This document shows positions 7,669-16,029 of a stretch of DNA of 64,000 nucleotides, in pieces. Both the position numbers and the translations under genes were made by a program. This stretch comes from Serratia fonticola (lineage in GTDB: Bacteria; Pseudomonadota; Gammaproteobacteria; Enterobacterales; Enterobacteriaceae). The stretch's first letter is position 1. Every line of letters begins with the position of its first letter. The notes under the pieces were generated by a model. It saw only the letters and a list, made by a program, of their open reading frames with translations. It made no database searches and had not been told where the DNA came from. The DNA is taken from NCBI RefSeq assembly GCF_006715025.1, contig NZ_VFMK01000001.1:2542001-2606000 (forward strand). The letters are read 5' to 3'.

Positions 7669-8565
7669 ATGGGCACCTCTTTTTATGACACGATTTTGGC
7701 TATGACCACGAAAGCGCTAAAACAGACGCTGCGGCAGCGCAGTTATCACCTGCTGTTCAATAATCAAACCCGCTCCGGACGCAAGATGGAAGCGTTTTGG
7801 GTCATCATTGCCTTGCTCAGCGTATTGCTGCTGTTCCTTGAGCCAGGCGGCACAGCGCTGTATACCCCTAATAGTCGGGCCCTTTATCTGTTGTTTTGGG
7901 CTGAAGTCTTTTTCACCGGTATCTTTACCTTGGAATATCTGTTGCGGTTGTGGGCAACGCCAGGTAAAGAGCGCTACGCTTGCAGCTTTTTCGGCATCGT
8001 GGATCTACTGACGGTATTGCCGATGTACATTATCTGGCTGTTCCCCCATATGGCGGTAGAGTACGTCGCATTGCTGCGCATTTTGCGGATATTGCGCGTA
8101 TTACGAGCGCTCAAACTGTTGCGCTACATGAGTGAAATGGGCATGGTTTGGCGCAGTCTCAAACTGGCGCGGCACAAACTGACCATGTTTTTTGGCTTTG
8201 TCGGTGTGGTGCTATGCGTGTTCGGTGGATTAATGTATGCCGTGGAGGGCGGTAGCGGAGGATTTACCAGCCTGGCGGCTTCGATGTATTGGGCGGTGGT
8301 GACGCTGACCACCGTTGGTTATGGCGACATTGTGCCTCATACGCCGTTAGGGCGGATGCTGGCGTCGGTGTTGATCCTGGTCGGGTATTCGATTATTGCT
8401 GTACCCACAGGTATTCTGACGGCTTATATGTCGCAGGAAATGCAGCGCTATCGTGAAAAACGTCGTTGTGAGCAATGCCAGCGGGGTGGGCACGAAACCG
8501 AAGCGGCGTATTGCAAATATTGCGGGGCACCATTGCCGCCCTTGCCAGGGAAATCGACAATGTAG
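7669..8565 (+). CDS. Voltage-sensor-type potassium channel with C-terminal zinc ribbon
   Basis: An inner-membrane ion channel of the six-helix Ion_trans family. After a cytoplasmic start with RSYHLLFNNQTRSGR come S1 to S3, an arginine-rich S4 (LLRILRILRVLRALKLLRY), S5, a pore helix and the K+ filter TTVGYGD, then S6. The tail holds CEQC-x11-CKYC, a zinc-ribbon-like pair of CxxC motifs, followed by a proline-rich end. Start is uncertain: ATGs at 7669 and 7702 are in frame and neither has a good ribosome site; the frame is open to a GTG at 7615. Selectivity for K+ follows from the filter; physiological role unknown. Confidence 0.88.
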   Translation: MGTSFYDTILAMTTKALKQTLRQRSYHLLFNNQTRSGRKMEAFWVIIALLSVLLLFLEPGGTALYTPNSRALYLLFWAEVFFTGIFTLEYLLRLWATPGKERYACSFFGIVDLLTVLPMYIIWLFPHMAVEYVALLRILRILRVLRALKLLRYMSEMGMVWRSLKLARHKLTMFFGFVGVVLCVFGGLMYAVEGGSGGFTSLAASMYWAVVTLTTVGYGDIVPHTPLGRMLASVLILVGYSIIAVPTGILTAYMSQEMQRYREKRRCEQCQRGGHETEAAYCKYCGAPLPPLPGKSTM

Positions 8566-8851
8566 CGCTGGAAATTTCATCAGGCGGGAGCAAATACTGT
8601 GCAGTTGATCGCGTTTGGGCCTTCCTGAGGTAAAAAGAGTTGCTATTAATCTGCTGTCGTGCGTTAATGATTCTCGGCCTGTGGTACAGACCTATTTATG
8701 CACGACATTTTGAGTAAAGTAGTTCAAATTTAAAGCGTTATCCTTGATAGCTCTTCACTGACGAATTTCCTTTCTAGTGCCTCCATAAGTAACTGATGAC
8801 CGGCTATAACATGCCCATGGTGGCTTACATTTTTTATTGAAGGAATTAGAC

Positions 8852-9064
8852 ATGTCTAACATGATCAAAGGTCAAGTGAAGTGGTTCAACGAGTCTAAAG
8901 GTTTTGGTTTCATCACTCCTGCAGACGGCAGCAAAGACGTGTTCGTACACTTCTCTGCTATCCAGGATCAAGGCTTCAAGACCCTGGCTGAAGGCCAGAA
9001 CGTACAGTTCTCTATCGAGAACGGTGCTAAAGGTCCGTCAGCGGCTAACGTTACCGCTATCTAA
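8852..9064 (+). CDS. cspE: Cold-shock-domain protein (CspC/CspE type)
   Basis: A 70-residue nucleic-acid-binding protein with a single cold-shock domain: RNP1 KGFGFI and RNP2 VFVHF are intact. It looks intermediate between E. coli CspC (start KGQVKWFNESKGFGFITPADGSKD) and CspE (end NGAKGPSAANV), so the symbol is a best guess. These proteins bind single-stranded RNA and act as antiterminators and RNA chaperones. ATG at 8852 has AAGGA 8 nt upstream. The ~280-nt upstream gap probably holds its promoter and leader, but I see no clear cold box. A strong terminator follows. Confidence 0.9.
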   Translation: MSNMIKGQVKWFNESKGFGFITPADGSKDVFVHFSAIQDQGFKTLAEGQNVQFSIENGAKGPSAANVTAI

Positions 9065-9086
9065 TCGGCTTTTTTGCTGATTAAAA

Positions 9087-9109
9087 AACCCGCCTTGGCG
9101 GGTTTTTTT
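9087..9109 (+). terminator. Intrinsic terminator of the cold-shock gene
   Basis: Stem AACCCGCC / GGCGGGTT with a TT loop followed by a run of seven T, 22 nt after the csp stop codon. Confidence 0.93.
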
Positions 9110-9270
9110 GTGCCTGCGATTTGACCGCCGTACTTGGAGTGCTGCTGGAACAGTAAACGCTTCTGCTAAGCTATACAGCATGCGCGTATTGTTTGATGAG
9201 GCGTGTGGCAGCGGTCTTTACCCTGAGCTGTAATAAATTGATATCCGTGTGATGAATAATGAGGTAGACC

Positions 9271-9474
9271 ATGAAAGTTAACGATCTGGTGACGGTGAAA
9301 ACCGATGGCGGTCCACGTCGTGAAGGCGTGGTACTGGCTGTTGAGGTGTTTAATGAAGGGACTATGTATCTGGTTGCATTGGATGATTATCCGACAGGCG
9401 TGTGGTTCTTCAACGAGATCGATAGCCGTGACGGCACTTTTGTGGAATTACGTGACGCGGACAGTAGCAAGTAA
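9271..9474 (+). CDS. dsrB: DsrB protein
   Basis: A 67-residue small protein matching DsrB of E. coli: MKVND-VTVKTDGGPRR, VVLAVE, EGTMYLV and WFFNE are recognisable. The SH3-like compact barrel is expected to be cytoplasmic; function is not established. In E. coli it neighbours rcsA, and here it is also next to rcsA, supporting the call. In E. coli the small RNA DsrA lies between the two; I see no DsrA-like sequence in the gap here. ATG at 9271 is preceded by GAGGTAGACC. Confidence 0.93.
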   Translation: MKVNDLVTVKTDGGPRREGVVLAVEVFNEGTMYLVALDDYPTGVWFFNEIDSRDGTFVELRDADSSK

Positions 9475-9643
9475 ATGCCCATCTCACATTATTTGCAGTT
9501 CAACATCAATGACTGGTATTGGCGGGCTGGAAAACCACTTACGACGTCATGGTCATTTCACAGTGAAACAAAGCAGGGAACGGTAATACCCGTTGCGACA
9601 GAGTGCCGGTGCGAACAGGTATTTCAATCGCTACTCAGTGAGG

Positions 9644-9670
9644 GCGCCAGGTAGCCATCATTGGCGCTTT
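9644..9670 (+). terminator. Weak terminator-like hairpin after dsrB
   Basis: GCGCCA / TGGCGC stem with a 12-nt loop followed by TTTT on the plus strand, abutting the rcsA stop codon. It could end dsrB transcription before it runs into rcsA. Confidence 0.4.
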
Positions 9671-10299
9671 TAGCGGCTGTTGACAAAAATGCCGCTGGTC
9701 AGAGTATCCGTCAGGCGAACAACATGGTAGATAACCTGCTTGTTATGCGTCTTGATCTTTCTTTTTATATTGCCCTTATGAGAAGAGACGGTTTTAGCCT
9801 TGATTTGCATTTTATCTGAAATCTGGATGGTTCCCTTGCCAGACATCCACATGCGCAGCATGTTTGATTCGGTCTGGCTTAGCGTGACCGGTGTCTGGTC
9901 AAGCGGACCTTTTTCTTGCTGGGTGGCTTTACTCTCAAGGTAGTGGTGGAGCAACCGGTTCATGGTTTGTGGCTTAATGGACTTGGACGAAATGATGACG
10001 TTTTTACGTACATAGAGATAATCGTCGAAATGTACGTTAGTGATAGCCATGAAAATAAAGAATAAAGTTTCGGGGTTAAGAGAGATGACCCGTTTTATTC
10101 GTTCGGTCGCATCAGCTTCATGTATGAAGCAATCTTCATTCAGGAACACCAAATGTGGCTTGAGTTTGGTGCATTTTTGGTGCAGTGCGTCAATGTGAGT
10201 CACTGCATAAATCTGGCGCTTTTTCACTCCGTGTGACGTTAGGTAATCTGTCAATCCTAACCTGGTATAACTGCATGAATCCATAATAATTGTTGGCAT
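9670..10299 (-). CDS. rcsA: RcsA, capsule-synthesis co-regulator
   Basis: A 209-residue LuxR-type DNA-binding protein that pairs with RcsB to activate capsule genes and repress flhDC. The N-terminal receiver-like half keeps RcsA signatures (MDSCSYTRLGLTDYL, GVKKR, FMAITNVHFDDYL, SSKSIKP) and the C-terminal helix-turn-helix LSQTESNMLRMWMSGKGTIQISDKMQIKAKTVS...IKRKIKTHNKQVIYHV is nearly identical to E. coli. Length equals the family norm. Start ATG at 10299 is preceded by GGGAGTGTCAC. RcsA is normally limited by Lon; its own RcsAB site may lie at 10439-10452. It links to the flhDC RcsAB box in this window. Confidence 0.97.
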   Translation of the reverse strand: MPTIIMDSCSYTRLGLTDYLTSHGVKKRQIYAVTHIDALHQKCTKLKPHLVFLNEDCFIHEADATERIKRVISLNPETLFFIFMAITNVHFDDYLYVRKNVIISSKSIKPQTMNRLLHHYLESKATQQEKGPLDQTPVTLSQTESNMLRMWMSGKGTIQISDKMQIKAKTVSSHKGNIKRKIKTHNKQVIYHVVRLTDTLTSGIFVNSR

Positions 10300-11010
10300 G
10301 TGACACTCCCACTTAAATCCGTTTTACTGCGGTAAAAACAAGAAAAGCCCGACGCTAAAGGCTAAAAGATACAAGTAAATAGCATTTTATGAACATAAAG
10401 TTCTATCAACAAAATAGGGTCTACTCAACGTCTTTTCGAATTAAATTTCTTAATCTGACTAACCCATTAGTTTAGCTTAAGTCGGTTGATGTTCATGCAG
10501 CCATAATATCCTCATGTGTTCTTCCGTGGCAGAATCGCCTGGTTAAATTCAAATCTTTGGGGGCCAGGATTTGCCTCTTTGTTATGAGATGATTCTTAAA
10601 AATAAATCATTCATTAAATTTCTCTCTATTTTTGCTTGTTTTTTAAGTGGTTTTCTGGCGTTTTTCCTATCATGAAAAGGCATTTGCCCCTTCTATTTAA
10701 TTGATTATATCAATGTTTAAACACAAATGATAATGATTGCTTGTTCTGTTTCCGCGCTGGAGTTGCCTCTTCTTTTACATTAAAGAAACAAATTTATTTA
10801 CAATGTGTCACAAGTTTGACTTAAAAACAATTCATGTAATGAATTTATTGCGGTCAACCTAGATTGATGTGAATGATTGCCGCCTGACTTATCGCCACTT
10901 TTAAAGTATCTCATGACGGAAGAGATGCCTTCGTTTCATCGTGTTTGGCTTGCTTATCGCCAGACCCAATCTTAACCTGTGCAAAAATGAACCAACAGAG
11001 AGGTGTTAGG
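10300..11010. other. AT-rich intergenic region upstream of rcsA and the GNAT gene
   Basis: A ~710-bp gap, clearly more AT-rich than its neighbours and without a convincing ORF on either strand. It must hold the rcsA promoter and, at the other end, the promoter of the acetyltransferase gene. High AT content and poly-A/T runs fit H-NS binding, which is known for rcsA, but this is inference. I see a possible RcsAB site (listed separately) and a partial Fur-like half at 10727-10735 that is too poor to annotate. Confidence 0.6.
10439..10452 (-). promoter_or_regulatory. Possible RcsAB box for rcsA autoregulation
   Basis: On the minus strand TAAGAAATTTAATT, about 140 nt upstream of the rcsA start. 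The first half TAAGAA is perfect against the RcsAB consensus, the second half is poor (about 9 of 14 overall). RcsAB autoregulation of rcsA is known from enterobacteria. Confidence 0.3.
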
Positions 11011-11754
11011 GTGAGAAATAACCAGTTTGGGCAACCGATCGGTGAAGCGCTTGAGGGGTGGCAACCGGTGGGTGAGCCAGGTAAACAAGCACTGCAAGGA
11101 CGTTTCTGCTGCCTGCAGCCGATGGATATCGCACGTCGTGCTGAAGAGCTTTTCGCTGCTTATCAGCAGGCGGAAGATGGCCGTGACTGGACTTACCTGT
11201 CGAGTGAACGTCCTGCCGATGTAGCTGGTTTCCAGCAGTATTTGCAGCGGCAGCTCGATACTCCTGGCCGAAATACCCTGACGGTGATTGATGCGACTAC
11301 CGGTAAAGCGGTAGGCACCTGTGCTTTCTTGAGCATTGACCAACTCAACGGAGTGGTTGAGTTGGGTATGATTAACTGGTCTCCCTTGATGCAACGCCGA
11401 GCGATGGGGAGTGAAGCGATCTTCATGATGTTGAGGCATGTTTTTGATGATTTAGGGTTTCGCCGTTGTGAATGGAAATGCGATCGTCTGAATGCACCTT
11501 CCCGTGAGGCCGCACTGCGTCTGGGATTTACCTTTGAAGGAACTTTTCGCCAGGCAATGACCAGAAAGGGTCACAACCGCGACACTGATTGGTTCTCTAT
11601 CATTGATAGTGAATGGCCGCCGCTACGCGAGGCGTTTGCTGCCTGGCTATCACCGCTGAATATCGGTACCGACGGGCAGCAGAAGCAACGGCTTGACGCT
11701 TTTCGCAACGCTAATCCACCAGAGCGCGGCAAGCCAGCATTGACGCCAGTGTGA
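11011..11754 (+). CDS. GNAT-family N-acetyltransferase (RimJ/RimL-like)
   Basis: A 247-residue enzyme of the acetyltransferase_3 (RimJ/RimL-type) GNAT group. It moves an acetyl group from acetyl-CoA to an amine, target unknown. Visible parts: GTCAFLSIDQLNGVVELG (strands 3 and 4), PLMQRRAMGSEAIFMM (acetyl-CoA loop region), FDDLGFRRCEWKCDRLNAPSREAALRLGFTFEGTFRQ and a C-terminal helix. I start it at GTG 11011, which has AGAGAGG 8-11 nt upstream; an in-frame ATG at 10987 has no ribosome site. Its last 44 bases overlap the 3' end of the convergent decarboxylase gene. Confidence 0.87.
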   Translation: MRNNQFGQPIGEALEGWQPVGEPGKQALQGRFCCLQPMDIARRAEELFAAYQQAEDGRDWTYLSSERPADVAGFQQYLQRQLDTPGRNTLTVIDATTGKAVGTCAFLSIDQLNGVVELGMINWSPLMQRRAMGSEAIFMMLRHVFDDLGFRRCEWKCDRLNAPSREAALRLGFTFEGTFRQAMTRKGHNRDTDWFSIIDSEWPPLREAFAAWLSPLNIGTDGQQKQRLDAFRNANPPERGKPALTPV

Positions 11755-13126
11755 GCGTAATATCCTGTTCTTCGGTCATCCAGTTTACCAATGCGGCACG
11801 AATACCGGGTTGGCCGCCATAACTGGTGGGCGTGCAGCGGACTATGCCTGCCTGATTCAGATGCTCGATAAAGCGATCTCGCGCCATCAGGGCATCGCCA
11901 GTAATGGCCTTCAGCGCAAAACACACGACGTTAAGGTTCACTGGCGCCAGCAGATAGAACCCATCGCTGGCCGCGAGGCCTTCTCCTAAACGGCGTGCCA
12001 GCATCACGTTACGTTCAACGATCTCGCGCATACCGCTACGACCATAGGCTTTCAACGCCATCCACAAAGGCAACGCTCGAAAACGCCGTGAATTCTCTGG
12101 GGTCAGGTGCAGATAGTTGTCTGGGCGCAGCGTCGGGGCTTCCAGATAGGCCGAGTGGTTTTGGAATACCTGCATTTGTAGTGCCAAATGGCGCGTAAAT
12201 TGAATGGCGCTGTCATAAGGCACATTCAGCCATTTGTGGGCATCAACGGTGATTGAATCGGCCTGCTGCCACCCGTCCAGCAACGCAATATGGTTGGGCG
12301 AACAGGCCGCAATGCCGCCGAAAGCAGCATCGACATGTAACCAGAATGGGTAGCGTTCACGCAGTGCCAACAGACGCGGCAGGTCGTCGAAGGTGACCGT
12401 ATTCACCGTTCCTGCGCTGGCTAGCACCATTGTGGGGACACCCGGTGTGGCAGCGAGATGATGCTCTAAGGCCACCGTATCAATAATTTCAGAATCAATT
12501 TGTGTGGCGATGGTTTTAAGTGCATCACGCCCGATGCCGAGCATGCTTAACGCCTTTACGCTGCTGGAGTGCGCATTAGCGGAAAGAACCTGAACAGGCC
12601 CCAATGCTGCCATCCCCGATTGGGCGACGTCTATGCCTTGTTGTTGCCCCAGCCACTGACGGCCGATCGCCATGCCGACAAAGTTGGCCATGGTGGCACC
12701 GCTGACAAAGCTACCGCTGAAAGCGTCGGGTAGCTGCAATAGCGACTTTAACTGCTCAATCGTGGCGAGCTCAATCGCTGCCGCGACAGTATCGTTGCTC
12801 AGTTGGCTATTTTGGTCGGTTGTGCTAACCAACCAGTCGGCAGCCAGCGAGGCTGGCGTGCTACCTCCGGTAACAAAACCAAAGTAACGTGGCCCGGCGC
12901 TGCCGGAGAGGCCTGCCGCATAGCGTTGCCAGAAACTCGCCAAAGCCGCCTGCGCGCCGCAACCTTCTTCTACCAGTTGATCGTCACCCGCCTTAAGCTG
13001 TTGTGCTGACACAGGAGGACATACGGGGCGCTGTTTTAATCCGGCAAGAAAGGTTTGCGCCAATTGGTTTGTCTGGTCGAGTATGCGAGGGAAATCGTCA
13101 AGATCCTGCTGTAAGCGTGGGTGCAT
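11711..13126 (-). CDS. PLP-dependent decarboxylase (group II amino-acid decarboxylase)
   Basis: A 471-residue pyridoxal-phosphate enzyme of the group II (DOPA/glutamate/aspartate type) decarboxylases. Visible motifs: cofactor-ring region near GGSTPASLAADWLVS, phosphate-binding SGATMANFVGMAIGR, HSSSVKALSMLG, the Asp pairing with the pyridine N in WLHVDAAFGG, and the Schiff-base Lys in TVDAHKWLNVPYDSA. Substrate cannot be assigned from the sequence. Start ATG at 13126 follows AAGGACAAACAG. A LysR gene is transcribed divergently 104 bp away, so it is a probable regulator. The 3' end overlaps the convergent GNAT gene by 44 bp. Confidence 0.9.
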   Translation of the reverse strand: MHPRLQQDLDDFPRILDQTNQLAQTFLAGLKQRPVCPPVSAQQLKAGDDQLVEEGCGAQAALASFWQRYAAGLSGSAGPRYFGFVTGGSTPASLAADWLVSTTDQNSQLSNDTVAAAIELATIEQLKSLLQLPDAFSGSFVSGATMANFVGMAIGRQWLGQQQGIDVAQSGMAALGPVQVLSANAHSSSVKALSMLGIGRDALKTIATQIDSEIIDTVALEHHLAATPGVPTMVLASAGTVNTVTFDDLPRLLALRERYPFWLHVDAAFGGIAACSPNHIALLDGWQQADSITVDAHKWLNVPYDSAIQFTRHLALQMQVFQNHSAYLEAPTLRPDNYLHLTPENSRRFRALPLWMALKAYGRSGMREIVERNVMLARRLGEGLAASDGFYLLAPVNLNVVCFALKAITGDALMARDRFIEHLNQAGIVRCTPTSYGGQPGIRAALVNWMTEEQDITLTLASMLACRALVD

Positions 13127-13230
13127 CTGTTTGTCCTTGGGTGAGGGGGGAAGAGAGATACTGTAGGTTATTTAGAGTGGTGCTAATATCGATAAAAGAT
13201 AACCTTTATGGATAGCCAGGCTAACCAGTT

Positions 13231-14100
13231 ATGAATGAACGCATTCCTTTGCATATTCTGCCGACCTTTGTGATCGCCGCCCGGCTCGAGAACCTGCGCG
13301 CAGCCGCACAACAGATCAATCTGACCCATGGTGCCGTCAGCCAGCAAATACAGCAGTTGGAACAGGCTATCGGTTGCCCGCTGTTTGTGCGTAGCGGGCG
13401 TGGGATAAAATTGAATGCTGCCGGTCGCGAATTGCTGGCAACCGCCGAACCGGCCTTACTCGCCCTACAGCAGAGCATCCATCGGGTCCGGCATATAGCG
13501 GCCAGCCAGATGTTACGCATCAGCGTATTGCCCTCATTTGCCCATTGCTGGTTGCTGCCCAGAATGGGGGATTTTCACCGTGCTTACTCTGGCATAACGT
13601 TGGATATTGATGCCTCGTTGGCGATACAGGATTTGGCGCGTAAAGGGTTTGATGCGGCGATCCGCATAGGTGAGGGCCAATGGCCGGGAGTGCAAGCGGA
13701 GCGTATCGCCTCAGGAGAGGTGCTTCCTGTCGCAACACCGGCATTAGCTCGGCAGTGGCAGGAGGCGTTCCATACCGGAGAGGCGCAGCTTCCCTTACTT
13801 GAACATGATGTCACCCCTTGGCACAGCTGGTTTCAGGCGAACGGGCAGCCCAGCAGTGGGCGCCAGTTGGCATTGTTTAACGACGCCGGGTTATTGCTCC
13901 GGGCAGCAGAGCAGGGATTTGGTATTGCGTTGGTGAAGACGGTATTGGCTGGGGATGCCATCGCAGCAGGGCGATTGATACCGCTGGCGGCGGCTCGACG
14001 CTTGAGTGATGACGATATTTATCTGGTCTGGCCGCAGACCGCCGGTTTGACACCGGCGGTTGAGGCGTTGCTGCATTGGTTGCGACAACAATTGGCTTAG
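13231..14100 (+). CDS. LysR-family transcriptional regulator (GcvA-like)
   Basis: A 289-residue LysR regulator. The N-terminal winged helix-turn-helix (about residues 9-66) includes ENLRAAAQQINLTHGAVSQQIQQLE; the C-terminal part is a two-lobed effector-binding domain with the GcvA-type features FDAAIRIGEGQWPG and GFGIALVKTVLAGD. It sits divergently next to the PLP decarboxylase gene, the usual arrangement for a regulator and its target. Its stop lies 1 bp from the end of the convergent CoA-transferase gene. Start ATG at 13231 has only a weak ribosome site. Effector unknown. Confidence 0.92.
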   Translation: MNERIPLHILPTFVIAARLENLRAAAQQINLTHGAVSQQIQQLEQAIGCPLFVRSGRGIKLNAAGRELLATAEPALLALQQSIHRVRHIAASQMLRISVLPSFAHCWLLPRMGDFHRAYSGITLDIDASLAIQDLARKGFDAAIRIGEGQWPGVQAERIASGEVLPVATPALARQWQEAFHTGEAQLPLLEHDVTPWHSWFQANGQPSSGRQLALFNDAGLLLRAAEQGFGIALVKTVLAGDAIAAGRLIPLAAARRLSDDDIYLVWPQTAGLTPAVEALLHWLRQQLA

Positions 14101-14101
14101 G

Positions 14102-15487
14102 TTACTGACGCTGCCATTCTGCATGTGAGGTGCCGAGTGCCGTGGCGGGCAGAGCCCATAACAAGGCGGTGCCCGCCAGATGTAACGGTGCCCGCAGGCG
14201 CAACGCCGGCCCCCAGTGAGTCAGCTCTGTTTCCGGGTTTTCATCAGCGGCTGTGACGGCGGTGAGCTGAGACGGCGAATGACGGTGTGGATACGGGTTA
14301 TCAAGCAATAGCTGTGCCGTACGAGCTAATGAAAGCCGTGCGCTATAGCCTGTTCCGTGCGCCAGGCGATCCGCCATGCCCTGTAACACCGCGCTTGCCA
14401 TGAGATAGCCGGTGGCATGATCCAGCGCCTGTACCGGCAAGGGTACCGGCACCTGGGCTTGCTTCCACGCCATACCTGCCGCCGCCAAACCGCAGCTCAT
14501 TTGGACCAGGCTGTCAAAACCGCGCCGCTCACGCCACGGCCCAGTCCAGCCATAGGCATTAAGACTGACATCGATCAGGCCAGGAGACAGGGCACGCCGT
14601 TTCTCTGCCCCGTAGCCCAGTTTATCCAACGCACCGGCTCGATAGCCATGAACGATAACATCGGCACTCTTTAGCAGTTGTTCAAAAGTCTGCCGGTCGT
14701 GAGCATTATGCAGATTCAGCCGCGCACAACGCTTCCCGAGAATCACCTCCTGTTCCACGGCGGGTTCATCCCAACCGTAGGGATCGATGCGCAGCACTTC
14801 TGCGCCTAAACCGGCAAGAAAACGGGTCGCCACCGGCCCGGCAATAATTCTGGTCAGATCCAGCACGCGTATGCCGTGCAATGGGCGGGCAACGGGCAGC
14901 GCCCACTTGGGAGCTGGCGCTGGCGATGTTGCGGCCTGATGGATCAGCGGCTCTTGGGCGACGCTTTTACCCTGAATATGTTGCTGCCATTCACTGGCGG
15001 AACGCATTTCAGCTGCGCAACCACCGGCATCAATCACCGCGCGTTCAAGCTCACTTTTTTTCCACGGCAACACGGCTTGCGCCAGGGTGCTTTTATCCCG
15101 TTGTGGGCCAACAACCTTTTCTACCGCCTTACGGTGGTGTGGGGCATTGGTATGCAAGCGTATCCAACCGTCATGGGTTGCATAATCTCCAGCCAGCGCA
15201 TCCCAGGTTGCGGGCAGTTGCCAGCCGAGTGGCCTCAGTGTCCAGCCGAACCACAGAGAAGCCAGACGCCGGTCTACGGTCACTGGTGCTCTGTGTCCGT
15301 GGCGCTGGTGTAATAATTCACTGCAGGCCAGGCCGGCGGCGCTCCAACTTGCCGTTGCTAATTCTGTTACCGGAAACGCGCTCGCGAGGCCACCTTCGCC
15401 ATTGAGCGTGACCAGTTCGGTCAGGGGGGCTTTGTGGCCCAGGCTTTGCCAAATCTGACTCAATAGGGCTTTGGTGATGATGTCCAT
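14102..15487 (-). CDS. Class III (CaiB/BaiF) CoA-transferase family protein
   Basis: A 461-residue protein of the CaiB/BaiF acyl-CoA transferase/carnitine dehydratase family, which moves CoA between carboxylic acids. The best-conserved block is RPLHGIRVLDLTRIIAGPVATRFLAGLGAEVLRIDP (residues ~205-240) followed by FEQLLKSADVIVHGYRAGALDKLGYG and the catalytic Asp in RGFDSLVQMSCG. The first ~200 residues are less typical and could be a second, degenerate copy of the fold, so the arrangement may be a two-domain fusion. Start ATG at 15487 has AAGGAG 9 nt upstream. Substrates unknown. It is monocistronic and convergent with the LysR gene. Confidence 0.87.
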   Translation of the reverse strand: MDIITKALLSQIWQSLGHKAPLTELVTLNGEGGLASAFPVTELATASWSAAGLACSELLHQRHGHRAPVTVDRRLASLWFGWTLRPLGWQLPATWDALAGDYATHDGWIRLHTNAPHHRKAVEKVVGPQRDKSTLAQAVLPWKKSELERAVIDAGGCAAEMRSASEWQQHIQGKSVAQEPLIHQAATSPAPAPKWALPVARPLHGIRVLDLTRIIAGPVATRFLAGLGAEVLRIDPYGWDEPAVEQEVILGKRCARLNLHNAHDRQTFEQLLKSADVIVHGYRAGALDKLGYGAEKRRALSPGLIDVSLNAYGWTGPWRERRGFDSLVQMSCGLAAAGMAWKQAQVPVPLPVQALDHATGYLMASAVLQGMADRLAHGTGYSARLSLARTAQLLLDNPYPHRHSPSQLTAVTAADENPETELTHWGPALRLRAPLHLAGTALLWALPATALGTSHAEWQRQ

Positions 15488-15632
15488 CGGGTAGCTCCTT
15501 GATTGATAGATAAAACAGAATGACCCTTAGCGTAGTCTACGCAAAAGAGGTTCGCTATTGAGTGATCGCTCTCCATTCCTCTGTATATATTGGGCCTGGG
15601 AAACAAGAGAGATTATTTAAAGGGGGAGGTGC

Positions 15633-15649
15633 AGTTTAATATTCGTTTA
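15633..15649 (+). promoter_or_regulatory. PhoP-box-like direct repeat upstream of mgtC
   Basis: AGTTTA-N5-CGTTTA, each half matching 5 of 6 bases of the PhoP consensus (G/T)GTTTA with the correct 5-bp spacer. It lies 380 bp upstream of mgtC, leaving room for a long leader. PhoP control of mgtC/mgtA genes is well known in enterobacteria. I do not see a textbook -10 at the ideal distance; a TATACT occurs at 15684-15689. Confidence 0.55.
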
Positions 15650-15897
15650 ATAAATTAGTCTTTACTTCATAACCTCACATAACTATACTCCAGCCAAAAT
15701 TTCAGTGGAGAAAATCAATTGGACAGTTGCAGTAGTAGCGAAATAATCAAGGCAAGTTGACCAATCTCTTCTGATTTGTTGCTTGCCAAACACGGCGGGC
15801 AGCACCCCTCTCACGTTATTCCGAGCTGTGCAAACCCGAAGATCATGAGCTGTAGCCGAGGCGTTATCGCATCGGGCATATTGATTCGGATATTATT

Positions 15898-15954
15898 ATG
15901 GTATTTAACCGCCACAGCCTTTTCCCTCCGGGCACGAATACGCTGACTCGCTGA
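15898..15954 (+). CDS. Candidate mgt leader peptide (18 aa, Pro-Pro motif)
   Basis: An 18-codon frame, MVFNRHSLFPPGTNTLTR, in the long leader of mgtC. It contains a Pro-Pro pair, the kind of slow-translated stretch used by the proline-rich leader peptides of enterobacterial mgtA (mgtL) and mgtC (mgtP). Its stop codon lies inside a hairpin (CGCTGA / TCAGCG, 15949-15967), as expected if ribosome stalling changes the fold. The ribosome site is weak (CGGA). An overlapping 33-codon frame starting at 15845 is an alternative. Role is inferred. Confidence 0.4.
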   Translation: MVFNRHSLFPPGTNTLTR

Positions 15955-16002
15955 TTTATTATCAGCGCGATTTCGCGTGTGCTTAACGGCACATGATTCA
16001 AC

Positions 16003-16023
16003 CTCCTGAGATTTATTAAGGAG
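16003..16023 (+). promoter_or_regulatory. Hairpin masking the mgtC ribosome site
   Basis: CTCCT (16003-16007) can pair with AGGAG (16019-16023), the Shine-Dalgarno sequence of mgtC, across an 11-nt loop. This could control mgtC translation together with the upstream leader. Confidence 0.45.
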
Positions 16024-16029
16024 AAGATC

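Noticed and set aside
9475..9669. DsrA small RNA between dsrB and rcsA
   Set aside because: The place is right from E. coli synteny, but I see neither its regulatory 5' segment nor its terminal stem with CCCTCAGGG-type loop.
10727..10745. Fur box upstream of the GNAT gene
   Set aside because: Only the first half (GATAATGAT) matches; the rest is about random.
15490..16029. M-box (ykoK) type Mg2+ riboswitch
   Set aside because: No M-box core recognised; leader-peptide and hairpin logic fits enterobacterial mgt genes better.
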